IMG/VR virus record: IMGVR_UViG_3300020445_000983 | Span: 1 to 64,000 of that record | DNA from: a virus | Strand: one strand, 5' to 3' | DNA length: 64,000 nucleotides | In this document: in pieces, positions 53,163 to 59,143 of the stretch | Numbering within the stretch: the stretch's first letter is position 1 | How the letters are laid out: each line of letters begins with the position of its first letter | Notes under the pieces: model-generated | Seen by the model: the letters and a program-made list of their open reading frames with translations, nothing else | What the model was told of the DNA's origin: nothing | The model's database searches: none | Position numbers and translations under genes: made by a program

Positions 53163-53495
53163 CTAACTCCACTTGAGATTGTTATAATTATCATTCAATT
53201 TATCACCGTCTATATGTAAAACATTCCTGCAATCGTTCGTAGTTGGTATAAATGCGGAAGCACATAATCGGGCAATTCTTCTTACTACGGTCTTACCATT
53301 TTGCCTTAATGTAACACGTCTATATCCATTTTCATTTAAATGTGTCTTTAATTGCCTCCATTTTCCATACTTAGCAGAATAAACTGTACCATCGCTATCT
53401 ATAAAATAGTCCTCGTAATCTGGTATCTGTTTGTATACATTACCATCAGCATCTTTGTAGGTGTTGTTATCAACTTTAGTGAATAAGTAAGTCAT
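53163..53495 (-). CDS. NUMOD4-HNH endonuclease, short form (110 aa)
   Basis: Residues about 22-50 form a NUMOD4 DNA-binding motif (IPDYEDYFIDSDGTVYSAK); residues about 55-85 the linking beta hairpin (NGYRRVTLRQNGKT); residues 92-109 the HNH core (VLHIDGDKLNDNYNNLKW). These are free-standing homing endonucleases common in phages. The protein stops two residues after the NLKW motif, whereas family members normally continue with a segment ending E-N-x-x-H-A; it may be truncated. It lies between the 2OG oxygenase gene and the gene-free region, as expected for an inserted mobile gene. Confidence 0.8.
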   Translation of the reverse strand: MTYLFTKVDNNTYKDADGNVYKQIPDYEDYFIDSDGTVYSAKYGKWRQLKTHLNENGYRRVTLRQNGKTVVRRIARLCASAFIPTTNDCRNVLHIDGDKLNDNYNNLKWS

Positions 53496-53512
53496 TTAAT
53501 TAATACCTCATT

Positions 53513-54151
53513 TCAAAAAGGGGCGACGTTAAATGTTAACGAAATACGATTAGGATGCCCATTTCCTTCATATCCGTGTTGCATATTTGGGGGGTGAATG
53601 ATAACATCTCCCTCGTTATATGGTACAGTACAATCTAATTGATTGAACGCATTTTGTGCTGTGTTGTTAACAACAACTACAGGGTAATGTGTGCTGCTAC
53701 AATGTCTACGAAATTTCATCATTGCGTGCTTAGATGGATCGAAGTTCACGAAATATGTGCCACTATATAACACATTGCTGTGCTCGTGTGGTGCATACAT
53801 AGACCCCTCATTACCCAATTCTAAGTATGAATCAGTGAGTTTAATTGTATCGCCTAAATCATATGCTAGTGCGTCCTTATTAGTCTTACTAATTGCCTCT
53901 AATATCATTTCCTTGATATCACTTAGTTCAGGCAATTCTAGGACATTGTTAACACCTAACTGCGATACTTTATGACTGATAGCATATCTTTTATTATCGC
54001 TAATTTCAGTTAATGATGATATGTAATCCAGGATGATTTGCTTATGTTCAGTATGATTTTGATTGGTAAATCGTCCCACTGGTTGCATAAACAATCCATA
54101 GACAGTTGGGTTCGCTATTTGTTCTAAACTGTCACTTAATTCTTCGCTCAT
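53513..54151 (-). CDS. 2OG-Fe(II) oxygenase, 2OG-FeII_Oxy_5-like (212 aa)
   Basis: Residues 115-212 match the putative 2OG-Fe(II) oxygenase family PF13759: H122-x-H124 at the start (APHEHSNVLYSGTYFVNF), then EGDVIIHPPNMQHGYEGNG with H192, then PNRISLTFNV with R202. The first position normally HxD is here HEH. Residues 1-110 form an alpha-helical N-terminal region. Substrate unknown. It has its own strong promoter (54205-54234), whose -10 abuts a terminator. Confidence 0.85.
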   Translation of the reverse strand: MSEELSDSLEQIANPTVYGLFMQPVGRFTNQNHTEHKQIILDYISSLTEISDNKRYAISHKVSQLGVNNVLELPELSDIKEMILEAISKTNKDALAYDLGDTIKLTDSYLELGNEGSMYAPHEHSNVLYSGTYFVNFDPSKHAMMKFRRHCSSTHYPVVVVNNTAQNAFNQLDCTVPYNEGDVIIHPPNMQHGYEGNGHPNRISLTFNVAPF

Positions 54152-54180
54152 TGTTGTTAATTATAAAAGGACAATAAAAA

Positions 54181-54204
54181 AGAGGGAAATATTTAATTCC
54201 CTCT
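54181..54204 (-). terminator. Intrinsic terminator
   Basis: Perfect 8-bp stem AGAGGGAA/TTCCCTCT with an 8-base loop, followed on the minus strand by a T-rich run. It ends the transcript of the 47-aa gene and lies immediately downstream of the -10 of the next promoter. Confidence 0.85.
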
Positions 54205-54234
54205 ATTATATAGTACTGATTGATACCTTGTCAA
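54205..54234 (-). promoter_or_regulatory. Consensus sigma70 promoter
   Basis: Minus strand TTGACA, 18 bp, TATAAT: both hexamers perfect. The expected start (about 54198) lies inside the upstream arm of the adjacent terminator, so transcripts begun here should not form the full hairpin. Drives the 212-aa 2OG oxygenase gene. Confidence 0.85.
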
Positions 54235-54241
54235 CTGTAAT

Positions 54242-54385
54242 TTAATCAACAATAATGTTAGTTACCAATTCAAATACTTCAGGTTGAATATTTGCTTGCC
54301 TAGAAAGTGCATCTAGGAAAATGTTAGTAACTGTATCTAATTCGTCACCAGTTAGTGATTCATAGATGTCGAAAGTTTGTGCCAT
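54242..54385 (-). CDS. Small hypothetical protein (47 aa)
   Basis: ATG 54383-54385 to TAA 54242-54244. Starts MAQTFDIYESLTGDELDTVT; all-helical and acidic. Function unknown. It is followed by an intrinsic terminator and preceded 26 bp upstream by the 107-aa gene, so it is probably the last gene of that unit. Confidence 0.65.
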   Translation of the reverse strand: MAQTFDIYESLTGDELDTVTNIFLDALSRQANIQPEVFELVTNIIVD

Positions 54386-54410
54386 TTGATTAATAACGAA
54401 GGTTTGCAAT

Positions 54411-54734
54411 TTAGTCTAGTAACATACCACTAACAAATGGGATTGATGTCTTATCTGATAGTCTGAAGTACCAAGTCCAGTCTTTCTGATATACACCTTC
54501 ACCCCATTTTCCGACCGCTTCGATAATAGCGTTAAGGCGGGATTTAGTGGTGTTTGATTGCCAACCTCCGTCAAATAGGCGGAAATCGATTCTACTTACC
54601 TCAGCAATTTTGTTGCCGTGTAAGTATACACTAGCGTTGTTAGTCTCAGGATCAATTTGTACACTTGTGTTGGAAGATTGCCAGTTAGTTCTGTTAAGAA
54701 TTGCTTGGTTCATTTGGGATTCAATCTTTCTCAT
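54411..54734 (-). CDS. Conserved phage hypothetical protein (107 aa)
   Basis: Starts at ATG 54732-54734 (MRKIESQMNQAILNRTNW). Motifs VYLHGNKIAEV, FRLFDGGWQSNTTKSRLNAI and FVSGMLLD belong to a small protein found in many phages and plasmids; function unknown. An in-frame extension to 54833 exists but translates the 45-bp promoter-like element, so it is not protein. Position 28 bp after that element's -10 fits regulated expression. Confidence 0.8.
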   Translation of the reverse strand: MRKIESQMNQAILNRTNWQSSNTSVQIDPETNNASVYLHGNKIAEVSRIDFRLFDGGWQSNTTKSRLNAIIEAVGKWGEGVYQKDWTWYFRLSDKTSIPFVSGMLLD

Positions 54735-54761
54735 AAGTGTTTTAATTGCGTTGTTATTATT

Positions 54762-54806
54762 ATAATAGGCGATCAGAGGGGTAAATGGGGGAAATGTGTG
54801 TAGGTT
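54762..54806 (-). promoter_or_regulatory. 45-bp promoter-like element, copy 1
   Basis: Minus strand: invariant AACCTACACACA box (54795-54806), CCATTT segment, TTTACC, exactly 12 bp, TATTAT (54762-54767). 28 bp before the 107-aa gene. See copies at 55886, 57188 and 58393. Confidence 0.75.
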
Positions 54807-54829
54807 ATCTAATTGGCACACTTCCCAGG

Positions 54830-55153
54830 TCAAATGGTGTCATCCTCTGCTAATTTCTTAAATGCCTGATCCATATGAAATGTTGGGTTCATTGAATCAA
54901 CCAAATGATCCACACATTCTCTATAATCAGTGCCATTTGTTATGCACTTCTGTACATCATTAGCAGTGTAATTACCCTCGTAATTATCACAAACTGATTC
55001 TAATGCTGAGAAGATGTTATCAACATCAAGAGAGAAATTGCCTCCTTGATTGTAATCATCATTGCCATCAATGTATCCTTCTAAACAGTAAAGAATTGTA
55101 GAGATTTCGTTACCTGTTAGTGTAACATTGTGGACTGAATCTTCAAAACTCAT
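54830..55153 (-). CDS. Hypothetical protein (107 aa)
   Basis: Acidic, with no recognised domain; starts MSFEDSVHNVTLTGNEISTI followed by LYCLEGYIDGNDD. Three Cys residues lie in the second half. The ATG overlaps the previous gene's stop by one base (TAATG), so translation is probably coupled. Confidence 0.75.
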   Translation of the reverse strand: MSFEDSVHNVTLTGNEISTILYCLEGYIDGNDDYNQGGNFSLDVDNIFSALESVCDNYEGNYTANDVQKCITNGTDYRECVDHLVDSMNPTFHMDQAFKKLAEDDTI

Positions 55154-55371
55154 TAATACTCCTCCTGTGCAATAAATGGGGTAATGTTATCATTAGTGAC
55201 CTTATATCCTGTCACCTCAGCATTAACGTAATCCTGGGAATCATCATCCCTAATTGAATGATTGGAGTTCAAATAGCATTGAATTTCTTCTGCTAAGTGT
55301 ACAGGATTGAGGGCATCTTCACTATCATATACTATACGAAATGTGAAGTCTTTAACTAATACTTTAGTCAT
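55153..55371 (-). CDS. Hypothetical protein (72 aa)
   Basis: Starts MTKVLVKDFTFRIVYDSEDA; mixed alpha/beta character (strand, a helix at HLAEEIQCYL, then strands VNAEVTGYKV). Function unknown. Overlaps the upstream gene by 8 bp and the downstream one by 1 bp. Confidence 0.75.
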   Translation of the reverse strand: MTKVLVKDFTFRIVYDSEDALNPVHLAEEIQCYLNSNHSIRDDDSQDYVNAEVTGYKVTNDNITPFIAQEEY

Positions 55372-55573
55372 CTAATTCCTCCTCTAATTGTGTTAAGTCG
55401 TTGAGGAATAACCACTCGTACTTATCACTTGGATCTTTGCCATCTACAACATATTCTGAATAGATAGCGTCCGCATCTTCGTACATATCGAAGTCAACAA
55501 AGGTGCGTAATTTGCACAAGTAATTATCTTCTAAGAGACGAATACTTGCTTCTCTGTGTGTTACCACGTCCAT
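55364..55573 (-). CDS. Hypothetical acidic protein (69 aa)
   Basis: Start chosen at ATG 55571-55573 (MDVVTHREASIRLLEDNYLC) because an AGGAG ribosome-binding site lies nine bases upstream; the in-frame ATG at 55582 would sit directly on it. Helical and acidic with a run of acidic residues at the C-terminus (TQLEEELDD). Function unknown. Confidence 0.75.
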   Translation of the reverse strand: MDVVTHREASIRLLEDNYLCKLRTFVDFDMYEDADAIYSEYVVDGKDPSDKYEWLFLNDLTQLEEELDD

Positions 55574-55586
55574 TGAATTCATCTCC

Positions 55587-55859
55587 TTAATAGTTAGAAA
55601 GTGTACGATAGGGTTTGTGTACATATTGTACACAATTAGGGAATAGAGATAACATCATATCTCTTACTCTTTCACGGTCTACACTATCACCACCTCCCCA
55701 AGTATAGCGAGGATGGTTAATCTTAGCAGCACTGATTAGAGTCTTACGATATTGCCCATAAGCAGCAAATAAGCGTTCTTTAGTACATCCAGCGATAGGA
55801 TATAACCCATCATCAGTGTTATAAAAAGAATAGCAATAATCAATGAATTCTTGGATCAT
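55587..55859 (-). CDS. Hypothetical protein (90 aa)
   Basis: Starts MIQEFIDYCYSFYNTDDGLY; the middle contains a Gly-rich turn (YTWGGGDSVDRERVRDMM) and a C-terminal Cys. No family recognised. It is the first gene after the second 45-bp element (27 bp from its -10) and is followed 14 bp later by the 69-aa gene. Confidence 0.75.
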   Translation of the reverse strand: MIQEFIDYCYSFYNTDDGLYPIAGCTKERLFAAYGQYRKTLISAAKINHPRYTWGGGDSVDRERVRDMMLSLFPNCVQYVHKPYRTLSNY

Positions 55860-55885
55860 AAGGTTTGAATTTCGTTGTTATGTAT

Positions 55886-55930
55886 ACAATAGAGCATTTG
55901 ATAGGCAAATGGGGAAAATGTGTGTAGGTT
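55886..55930 (-). promoter_or_regulatory. 45-bp promoter-like element, copy 2
   Basis: Minus strand AACCTACACACA (55919-55930), CCATTT, TTTGCC, 12 bp, TATTGT (55886-55891). The AACC box overlaps the stop codon of the zinc-ribbon gene. 27 bp before the 90-aa gene. Confidence 0.75.
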
Positions 55931-56096
55931 AGTGTACTGTCACACCCCACTCGTATTTGTCTATACTTTTGTGGCAGACTTGACAGGTTAATGCACACCA
56001 AGCAAAATGAAATACCCTTGCATTGTTATTACAATGTGGGCATACTATTTGTTTGCCGTTAACACCTGCACGAGTGAATCTGTTAACTAAGTTCAT
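55929..56096 (-). CDS. Zinc-ribbon protein (55 aa)
   Basis: ATG 56094-56096 to TAA 55929-55931. C19-x2-C22 (IVCPHCNN) and C38-x2-C41 (TCQVCHK) form a two-knuckle zinc ribbon; the start MNLVNRFTRAGVNGKQIV is familiar from small cyanophage proteins. Probably a nucleic-acid-binding or protein-interaction factor; target unknown. It starts by ATGA overlap with the 45-aa gene, and its stop lies in the second 45-bp element. Confidence 0.8.
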   Translation of the reverse strand: MNLVNRFTRAGVNGKQIVCPHCNNNARVFHFAWCALTCQVCHKSIDKYEWGVTVH

Positions 56097-56230
56097 AGAA
56101 TTAATGCAAGTTTACGTTTGATAGTGTTCCAAAATTCATTCTCATTATCATCAATGAGATCAATTTGTTCGAGATTGATTAATACATTGAGTGCATCAAT
56201 CTCTTCAGTTGTTAGTATATTATCAGGCAT
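56093..56230 (-). CDS. Small hypothetical protein (45 aa)
   Basis: Start at ATG 56228-56230 (MPDNILTTEEIDALNVLINL), set by a TAATG overlap with the upstream gene. Helical and acidic, ending KRKLALIL. Function unknown. A longer reading with non-ATG start to 56287 lies wholly inside the neighbour and is discounted. Confidence 0.7.
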   Translation of the reverse strand: MPDNILTTEEIDALNVLINLEQIDLIDDNENEFWNTIKRKLALIL

Positions 56231-56460
56231 TATAGACCATCCTTGATTGTTAATGAGTTTGCGTGATTCCAGAGGTTGTTTAAACAAAATGAATGAATTG
56301 CGAAGAGATCATTCATATTAACCCCACTCAAATCGTCCCACTCTGAAACATAATCTTGATTGTCAAAATCACCTGTTCCATTATCATATTGTGGGCAAGA
56401 TCTGAAATCTTGGTTATCATCAACCCAGAATAGTCTTCCGAAAGATTTACTGTGAAACAT
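56230..56460 (-). CDS. Hypothetical protein (76 aa)
   Basis: Starts MFHSKSFGRLFWVDDNQDFR with an AAGGAG ribosome-binding site eight bases upstream. Rich in Asp/Asn and aromatic residues; no domain recognised. Overlaps the next gene by one base. Confidence 0.75.
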   Translation of the reverse strand: MFHSKSFGRLFWVDDNQDFRSCPQYDNGTGDFDNQDYVSEWDDLSGVNMNDLFAIHSFCLNNLWNHANSLTIKDGL

Positions 56461-56482
56461 TGCTAATTCTCCTTAATAGTGT

Positions 56483-56644
56483 TTACTGATCTGCAATTAT
56501 ATCCCATACTGAGATATAATTTAATAACCAAGTTCTTTGGTCATTTGTGACATTTTGAGTGTACAATATGTCATCCGCAGATTGTAACTCAAGAGAGTTC
56601 AATTTGCAGTAGTCATATAATACATCTGAGAGGAAATTTAGCAT
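56483..56644 (-). CDS. Cyanophage-type hypothetical protein (53 aa)
   Basis: Start chosen at ATG 56642-56644 (MLNFLSDVLYDYCKLNSLEL); the longer frame to 56683 would translate the terminator hairpin. Helical, with NDQRTWLLNYISVWD near the end; similar to small conserved cyanophage proteins. Function unknown. Confidence 0.7.
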   Translation of the reverse strand: MLNFLSDVLYDYCKLNSLELQSADDILYTQNVTNDQRTWLLNYISVWDIIADQ

Positions 56645-56661
56645 AATAAAAGTTATATAAA

Positions 56662-56683
56662 ATGGGGTGCAAAAGCACCCCAT
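56662..56683 (-). terminator. Intrinsic terminator
   Basis: Perfect 9-bp stem ATGGGGTGC/GCACCCCAT with a 4-base loop, followed on the minus strand by TTTATATAACTTTT. Ends the unit containing the 34-aa gene. Confidence 0.85.
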
Positions 56684-56691
56684 AAGTGTAA

Positions 56692-56796
56692 TTAAACCTC
56701 GGTTTGTAGATACTCAAGATAACGATCAATTACTTGGAGTAATTCGTTACCATTTGAGGCATCTTCGAGTTGTGCAAAAAGTGATGGATTTGCCAT
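56692..56796 (-). CDS. Very small protein (34 aa)
   Basis: ATG 56794-56796 to TAA 56692-56694; product MANPSLFAQLEDASNGNELL, then QVIDRYLEYLQTEV. Amphipathic helix; placed directly before a strong terminator. Function unknown; called on coding-like composition and position only. Confidence 0.5.
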   Translation of the reverse strand: MANPSLFAQLEDASNGNELLQVIDRYLEYLQTEV

Positions 56797-56948
56797 TTTA
56801 AATGAGCGAGGTTAACAGTTGAAAGAAGGACTTACACTCAATGATTGATGTTAGCACTCACACTAACCCATTGGATGCCTTTATTGTTGGGACTTACACG
56901 AATTGGCGTTTAGCAACTAAATGCTTGCGAGATCAATGCCCAACGAGA
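56797..56948. other. Gene-free gap with short repeat
   Basis: No open frame with coding character. GTGTAAGTCC occurs twice on the minus strand (around 56831-56840 and 56891-56900), with a weaker GTGTGAGTGC between. Could be leader or regulatory RNA sequence; nothing firmer can be said. Confidence 0.4.
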
Positions 56949-57011
56949 TCAGAGAGGATAGTGTTTGATGTACTCTAGGATCTCATCATAGTCAAATTCA
57001 AGTTGCATCAT
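56949..57011 (-). CDS. Possible 20-aa microprotein
   Basis: ATGATG start overlapping the stop of the 50-aa gene, product MMQLEFDYDEILEYIKHYPL. Coupled start and regular amphipathic composition are the only support. Confidence 0.3.
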   Translation of the reverse strand: MMQLEFDYDEILEYIKHYPL

Positions 57012-57160
57012 CTGGAATAGTATAGGGTGAACTCGGTGAGGATCTTGGGTGAAGGTCGGAAGATGACTGGTTGGAGTCGTTGAGCGATCCGATCAAAGAA
57101 GATATAGGAACGATCTTCCCATTTCTTGTAAGATCCCCATTTCTTGTCTTTGAAGGTCAT
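57008..57160 (-). CDS. Small basic protein (50 aa)
   Basis: ATG 57158-57160 to TGA 57008-57010. Starts MTFKDKKWGSYKKWEDRSY; basic and aromatic, middle FDRIAQRLQPVIFRPSP. Function unknown. It is the first gene after the third 45-bp promoter-like element, 28 bp from its -10, the same spacing as copies 1 and 2, which supports the call. Confidence 0.6.
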   Translation of the reverse strand: MTFKDKKWGSYKKWEDRSYIFFDRIAQRLQPVIFRPSPKILTEFTLYYSR

Positions 57161-57187
57161 TTGGGTTGTTCCCTTGTTGACTTCTTA

Positions 57188-57232
57188 ATAATAGGCGATC
57201 AGGTGGGTAAATGGTGAAACTGTGTGTAGGTT
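57188..57232 (-). promoter_or_regulatory. 45-bp promoter-like element, copy 3
   Basis: Minus strand AACCTACACACA (57221-57232), CCATTT, TTTACC, 12 bp, TATTAT (57188-57193). Shares TGATCGCCTATTAT with copy 1. 28 bp before the 50-aa gene. Confidence 0.75.
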
Positions 57233-57234
57233 GT

Positions 57235-57498
57235 TCAACCGTCACAGTCTGGACAATCTCCAGAATCTTCTACAGTACCATCATTACATCCTATGCAACG
57301 ATTTTTATGTAGAATCCTCTGCTGCTCTAGTATCACTGACTCGTGATAATCGAACAGTCTTTCGATCTTATCCTGTATGCTCCTGAATAGGTCAGTATCC
57401 TCTTTATTGTCTGATACTGCTATGGCATCACTCAACAGTTGATCTATGGTCACATAGTCCTCGTCCGAGAACTCCACGAAATCTCTATAGGTCTTCAT
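57235..57498 (-). CDS. Hypothetical protein with C-terminal zinc knuckle (87 aa)
   Basis: Starts MKTYRDFVEFSDEDYVTIDQ; helical and acidic to residue 65, then a four-Cys tail (RCIGCNDGT ... GDCPDCDG) resembling half of a DnaJ-type zinc-binding motif. Its start overlaps the nuclease-like gene by 4 bp (ATGA). Function unknown; zinc binding is likely from the CxxC pairs. Confidence 0.75.
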   Translation of the reverse strand: MKTYRDFVEFSDEDYVTIDQLLSDAIAVSDNKEDTDLFRSIQDKIERLFDYHESVILEQQRILHKNRCIGCNDGTVEDSGDCPDCDG

Positions 57499-58016
57499 AG
57501 CACTTGAACTCCGTACTGTCTGATTAGTTTGTTAGGGATAGTGTACCCTAGGCGAGGATCTTTTCTGTTGCTGGTGCTCTCAAATTGTCTCTTGAGATTT
57601 GGCACAAGGATATCAAGCACTTGTTGTGCGGTCATCCTGTACACTTCAACAACCTTGCCGAGGTGATAGCGTGCGAAGAAATGGTGATGATATTTACCAA
57701 TTTTCTCCTCACGTAGGTATTTAACCTGCTTTTCCCAGGTCTCCTGTACACTGATACCATTATAGGTCGCTGTAAGTTTCTTGCCTATGGTTGACTTGTA
57801 CTCTACAGGTCTATCATTCTCATCATAGGCATCTGCACCAGAATAGTCATCTGCTACGCTATGACCTAGCAGACCAGCAAGGTGTATTTCTCTACTGCGT
57901 GCATAACTGAAGGGATCACCCCAGTTCTGAGCATCACAGAGTTCATACATCTGCTCAAAGAGTTCTTGGTATTGTTGCTCTGGTGTGGTCACTGGAATTG
58001 TGAAAGAAGGGGACAT
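57495..58016 (-). CDS. PD-(D/E)XK nuclease-like protein (173 aa)
   Basis: Start at ATG 58014-58016 (MSPSFTIPVTTPEQQYQELF). The catalytic signature of PD-(D/E)XK nucleases is visible: E43 (REIHLAGLLG), D62 (DDYSGADAYDENDRP) and E72-x-K74 (PVEYKST), on the expected helix, hairpin and strand. The second half is helical and basic (NLKRQFESTSNRKDPR) and could bind DNA. It may be a restriction-type or host-DNA-degrading endonuclease. A DNA methyltransferase gene lies 3.5 kb upstream. A longer frame to 58199 would overlap the neighbouring gene and is rejected. Confidence 0.65.
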   Translation of the reverse strand: MSPSFTIPVTTPEQQYQELFEQMYELCDAQNWGDPFSYARSREIHLAGLLGHSVADDYSGADAYDENDRPVEYKSTIGKKLTATYNGISVQETWEKQVKYLREEKIGKYHHHFFARYHLGKVVEVYRMTAQQVLDILVPNLKRQFESTSNRKDPRLGYTIPNKLIRQYGVQVL

Positions 58017-58044
58017 AATAAAATGTAGTAAAAAAGACCTGTGC

Positions 58045-58227
58045 CTACTGGCAGAGATCTTCAAATCGTTGTTGTGCTTCTTGGATGATGCACTCAAGTG
58101 TACCTGATTTGTTTCTCCAGCAAAGTTCGTTGAGTTGATCTTCGGTGAGTTCATTAGCGATTCTGAACTCTTCCCAGACTTCATCGTGAAGTTGCTCAAG
58201 AATCATTTCATTCTGAAGGACTGACAT
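58045..58227 (-). CDS. Hypothetical protein (60 aa)
   Basis: Starts MSVLQNEMILEQLHDEVWEE; helical and acidic with two Cys (NELCWRNKSGTLECI). Directly abuts the stop of the 52-aa gene (TAAATG). Function unknown. Confidence 0.75.
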   Translation of the reverse strand: MSVLQNEMILEQLHDEVWEEFRIANELTEDQLNELCWRNKSGTLECIIQEAQQRFEDLCQ

Positions 58228-58386
58228 TTAAGCAACCTCCTTAGCGTCAAGAACTGCGTCCCATAGTTTGTCGAACTGGTCGCAGTGCTCGCTGGTCTCC
58301 TGAAGGTCAAGGTCAGCGATAGTTGAAAAGAGATCAGTGAGTAGTTCGTGCTGATCTTGAGAGAGTTGTAGTGTAACGTTGTTCAT
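58228..58386 (-). CDS. Hypothetical protein (52 aa), possibly leaderless
   Basis: Start at ATG 58384-58386 (MNNVTLQLSQDQHELLTDLF); helical and acidic. The fourth 45-bp element ends only 6 bp upstream, so transcription would begin almost at the A of the ATG. No other in-frame ATG or ribosome-binding site exists. An extension to 58461 only translates the element. Confidence 0.7.
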   Translation of the reverse strand: MNNVTLQLSQDQHELLTDLFSTIADLDLQETSEHCDQFDKLWDAVLDAKEVA

Positions 58387-58392
58387 ATTGTT

Positions 58393-58437
58393 AATATAGT
58401 CGATTTTAGGGTCAAATGGTAAAAGTGTGTGTAGGTT
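58393..58437 (-). promoter_or_regulatory. 45-bp promoter-like element, copy 4
   Basis: Minus strand AACCTACACACA (58426-58437), CCATTT, TTTGAC, 12 bp, TATATT (58393-58398). Lies 7 bp before the 52-aa gene. Confidence 0.75.
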
Positions 58438-58450
58438 AGTCAACTGGCAC

Positions 58451-58612
58451 CTACTGACCATTGGTGTATGATCCCATCAAGCAAGCACCATATCTTACCT
58501 CAGCATATCCATACTCTTCGGATAGGTCTAGGCAAAGACCCCAACAATCGTCAAGGTCAACAAATGAGGAATTCTCATAAGGTGCGGATGGGCAGTGAAC
58601 TGAATATCTCAT
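58451..58612 (-). CDS. Hypothetical protein (53 aa)
   Basis: ATG 58610-58612 to TAG 58451-58453. Starts MRYSVHCPSAPYENSSFVDL; contains CWGLCLDLSEEYGYAEVRYG. Alpha/beta, four Cys, function unknown; a type seen in cyanophages. It follows the terminator of the next upstream gene. Confidence 0.65.
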   Translation of the reverse strand: MRYSVHCPSAPYENSSFVDLDDCWGLCLDLSEEYGYAEVRYGACLMGSYTNGQ

Positions 58613-58652
58613 AGTTTTAATTTCGTTTGTATAATACCATTATTGCATAAAA

Positions 58653-58672
58653 AAATGCCCTTGTGGGCATTT
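58653..58672 (-). terminator. Intrinsic terminator
   Basis: Perfect stem AAATGCCC/GGGCATTT with 4-base loop and a T run on the minus strand. It ends the single late gene at 58699-59109. Confidence 0.88.
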
Positions 58673-58698
58673 AGTGGTCGATTTCTTTTTTGGCACAG

Positions 58699-59109
58699 TT
58701 ACCAGTGGGTTCCTAGGTGAGTCATTGTATTTTTGAATGAGTCCTTAGTGCTGGTATTGGTTAGGTCAATAGTTGGTGTTACACTGGTGTCTTTTGCTAT
58801 CTTGCCATCCTTGTCAATGTATCCCCAAGTTTTGCTATACCCTCCACGATCACTAGGTGCTACTGCTGTTATGAGTAGACCGTCATTAACGTCAGTTGTA
58901 TTAAATGCCCAGACTGTACTAGCGTTATCTCCAGAGATTTTCGCTTTCTTCGCTTCCAGTAGGTAGTTCGCACCATTGGTGCCACCTGCTGTCGTCTTTG
59001 CTGCTGCAATGCGTGCATTGATAGCGTTCAAGCGGTAAGTCTTCGCCTTTGCCACTAACGCATCACATATCTCTGTGCCTAGAGATGTAACTGTGCTACT
59101 AACTGCCAT
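58699..59109 (-). CDS. Late-expressed hypothetical protein (136 aa)
   Basis: Starts MAVSSTVTSLGTEICDALVA; helical, Ala-rich first half (AKTYRLNAINARIAAAKTTA), then Thr/Asp-rich strands (YIDKDGKIAKD). No family recognised. It stands alone between an exact late promoter and a strong terminator in a region of small non-structural genes, so it is probably a virion or late-acting protein. Confidence 0.75.
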   Translation of the reverse strand: MAVSSTVTSLGTEICDALVAKAKTYRLNAINARIAAAKTTAGGTNGANYLLEAKKAKISGDNASTVWAFNTTDVNDGLLITAVAPSDRGGYSKTWGYIDKDGKIAKDTSVTPTIDLTNTSTKDSFKNTMTHLGTHW

Positions 59110-59134
59110 TATCCTTAAAGTAACTTGTCCATAT

Positions 59135-59142
59135 CTATTTAT
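59135..59142 (-). promoter_or_regulatory. T4-type late promoter
   Basis: Minus strand TATAAATA, 26 bp before the 136-aa gene and just after the end of the helicase gene. Confidence 0.8.
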
Positions 59143-59143
59143 A

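Noticed and set aside
54735-54833. N-terminal extension of the 107-aa protein (MTWEVCQLDN...)
   Set aside because: It is translation of the 45-bp promoter-like element; the similar extension at 58387-58461 has the same cause.
57123-57232. Standard sigma70 -35 in the 45-bp elements
   Set aside because: At 16-18 bp from the -10 only CCATTT-like sequence occurs; the conserved TTTACC is at 12 bp, too close for a -35.
58017-58199. N-terminal extension of the nuclease-like protein
   Set aside because: It overlaps the well-supported 60-aa gene in another frame and lacks family-like sequence; the ATG at 58016 starts the conserved part.
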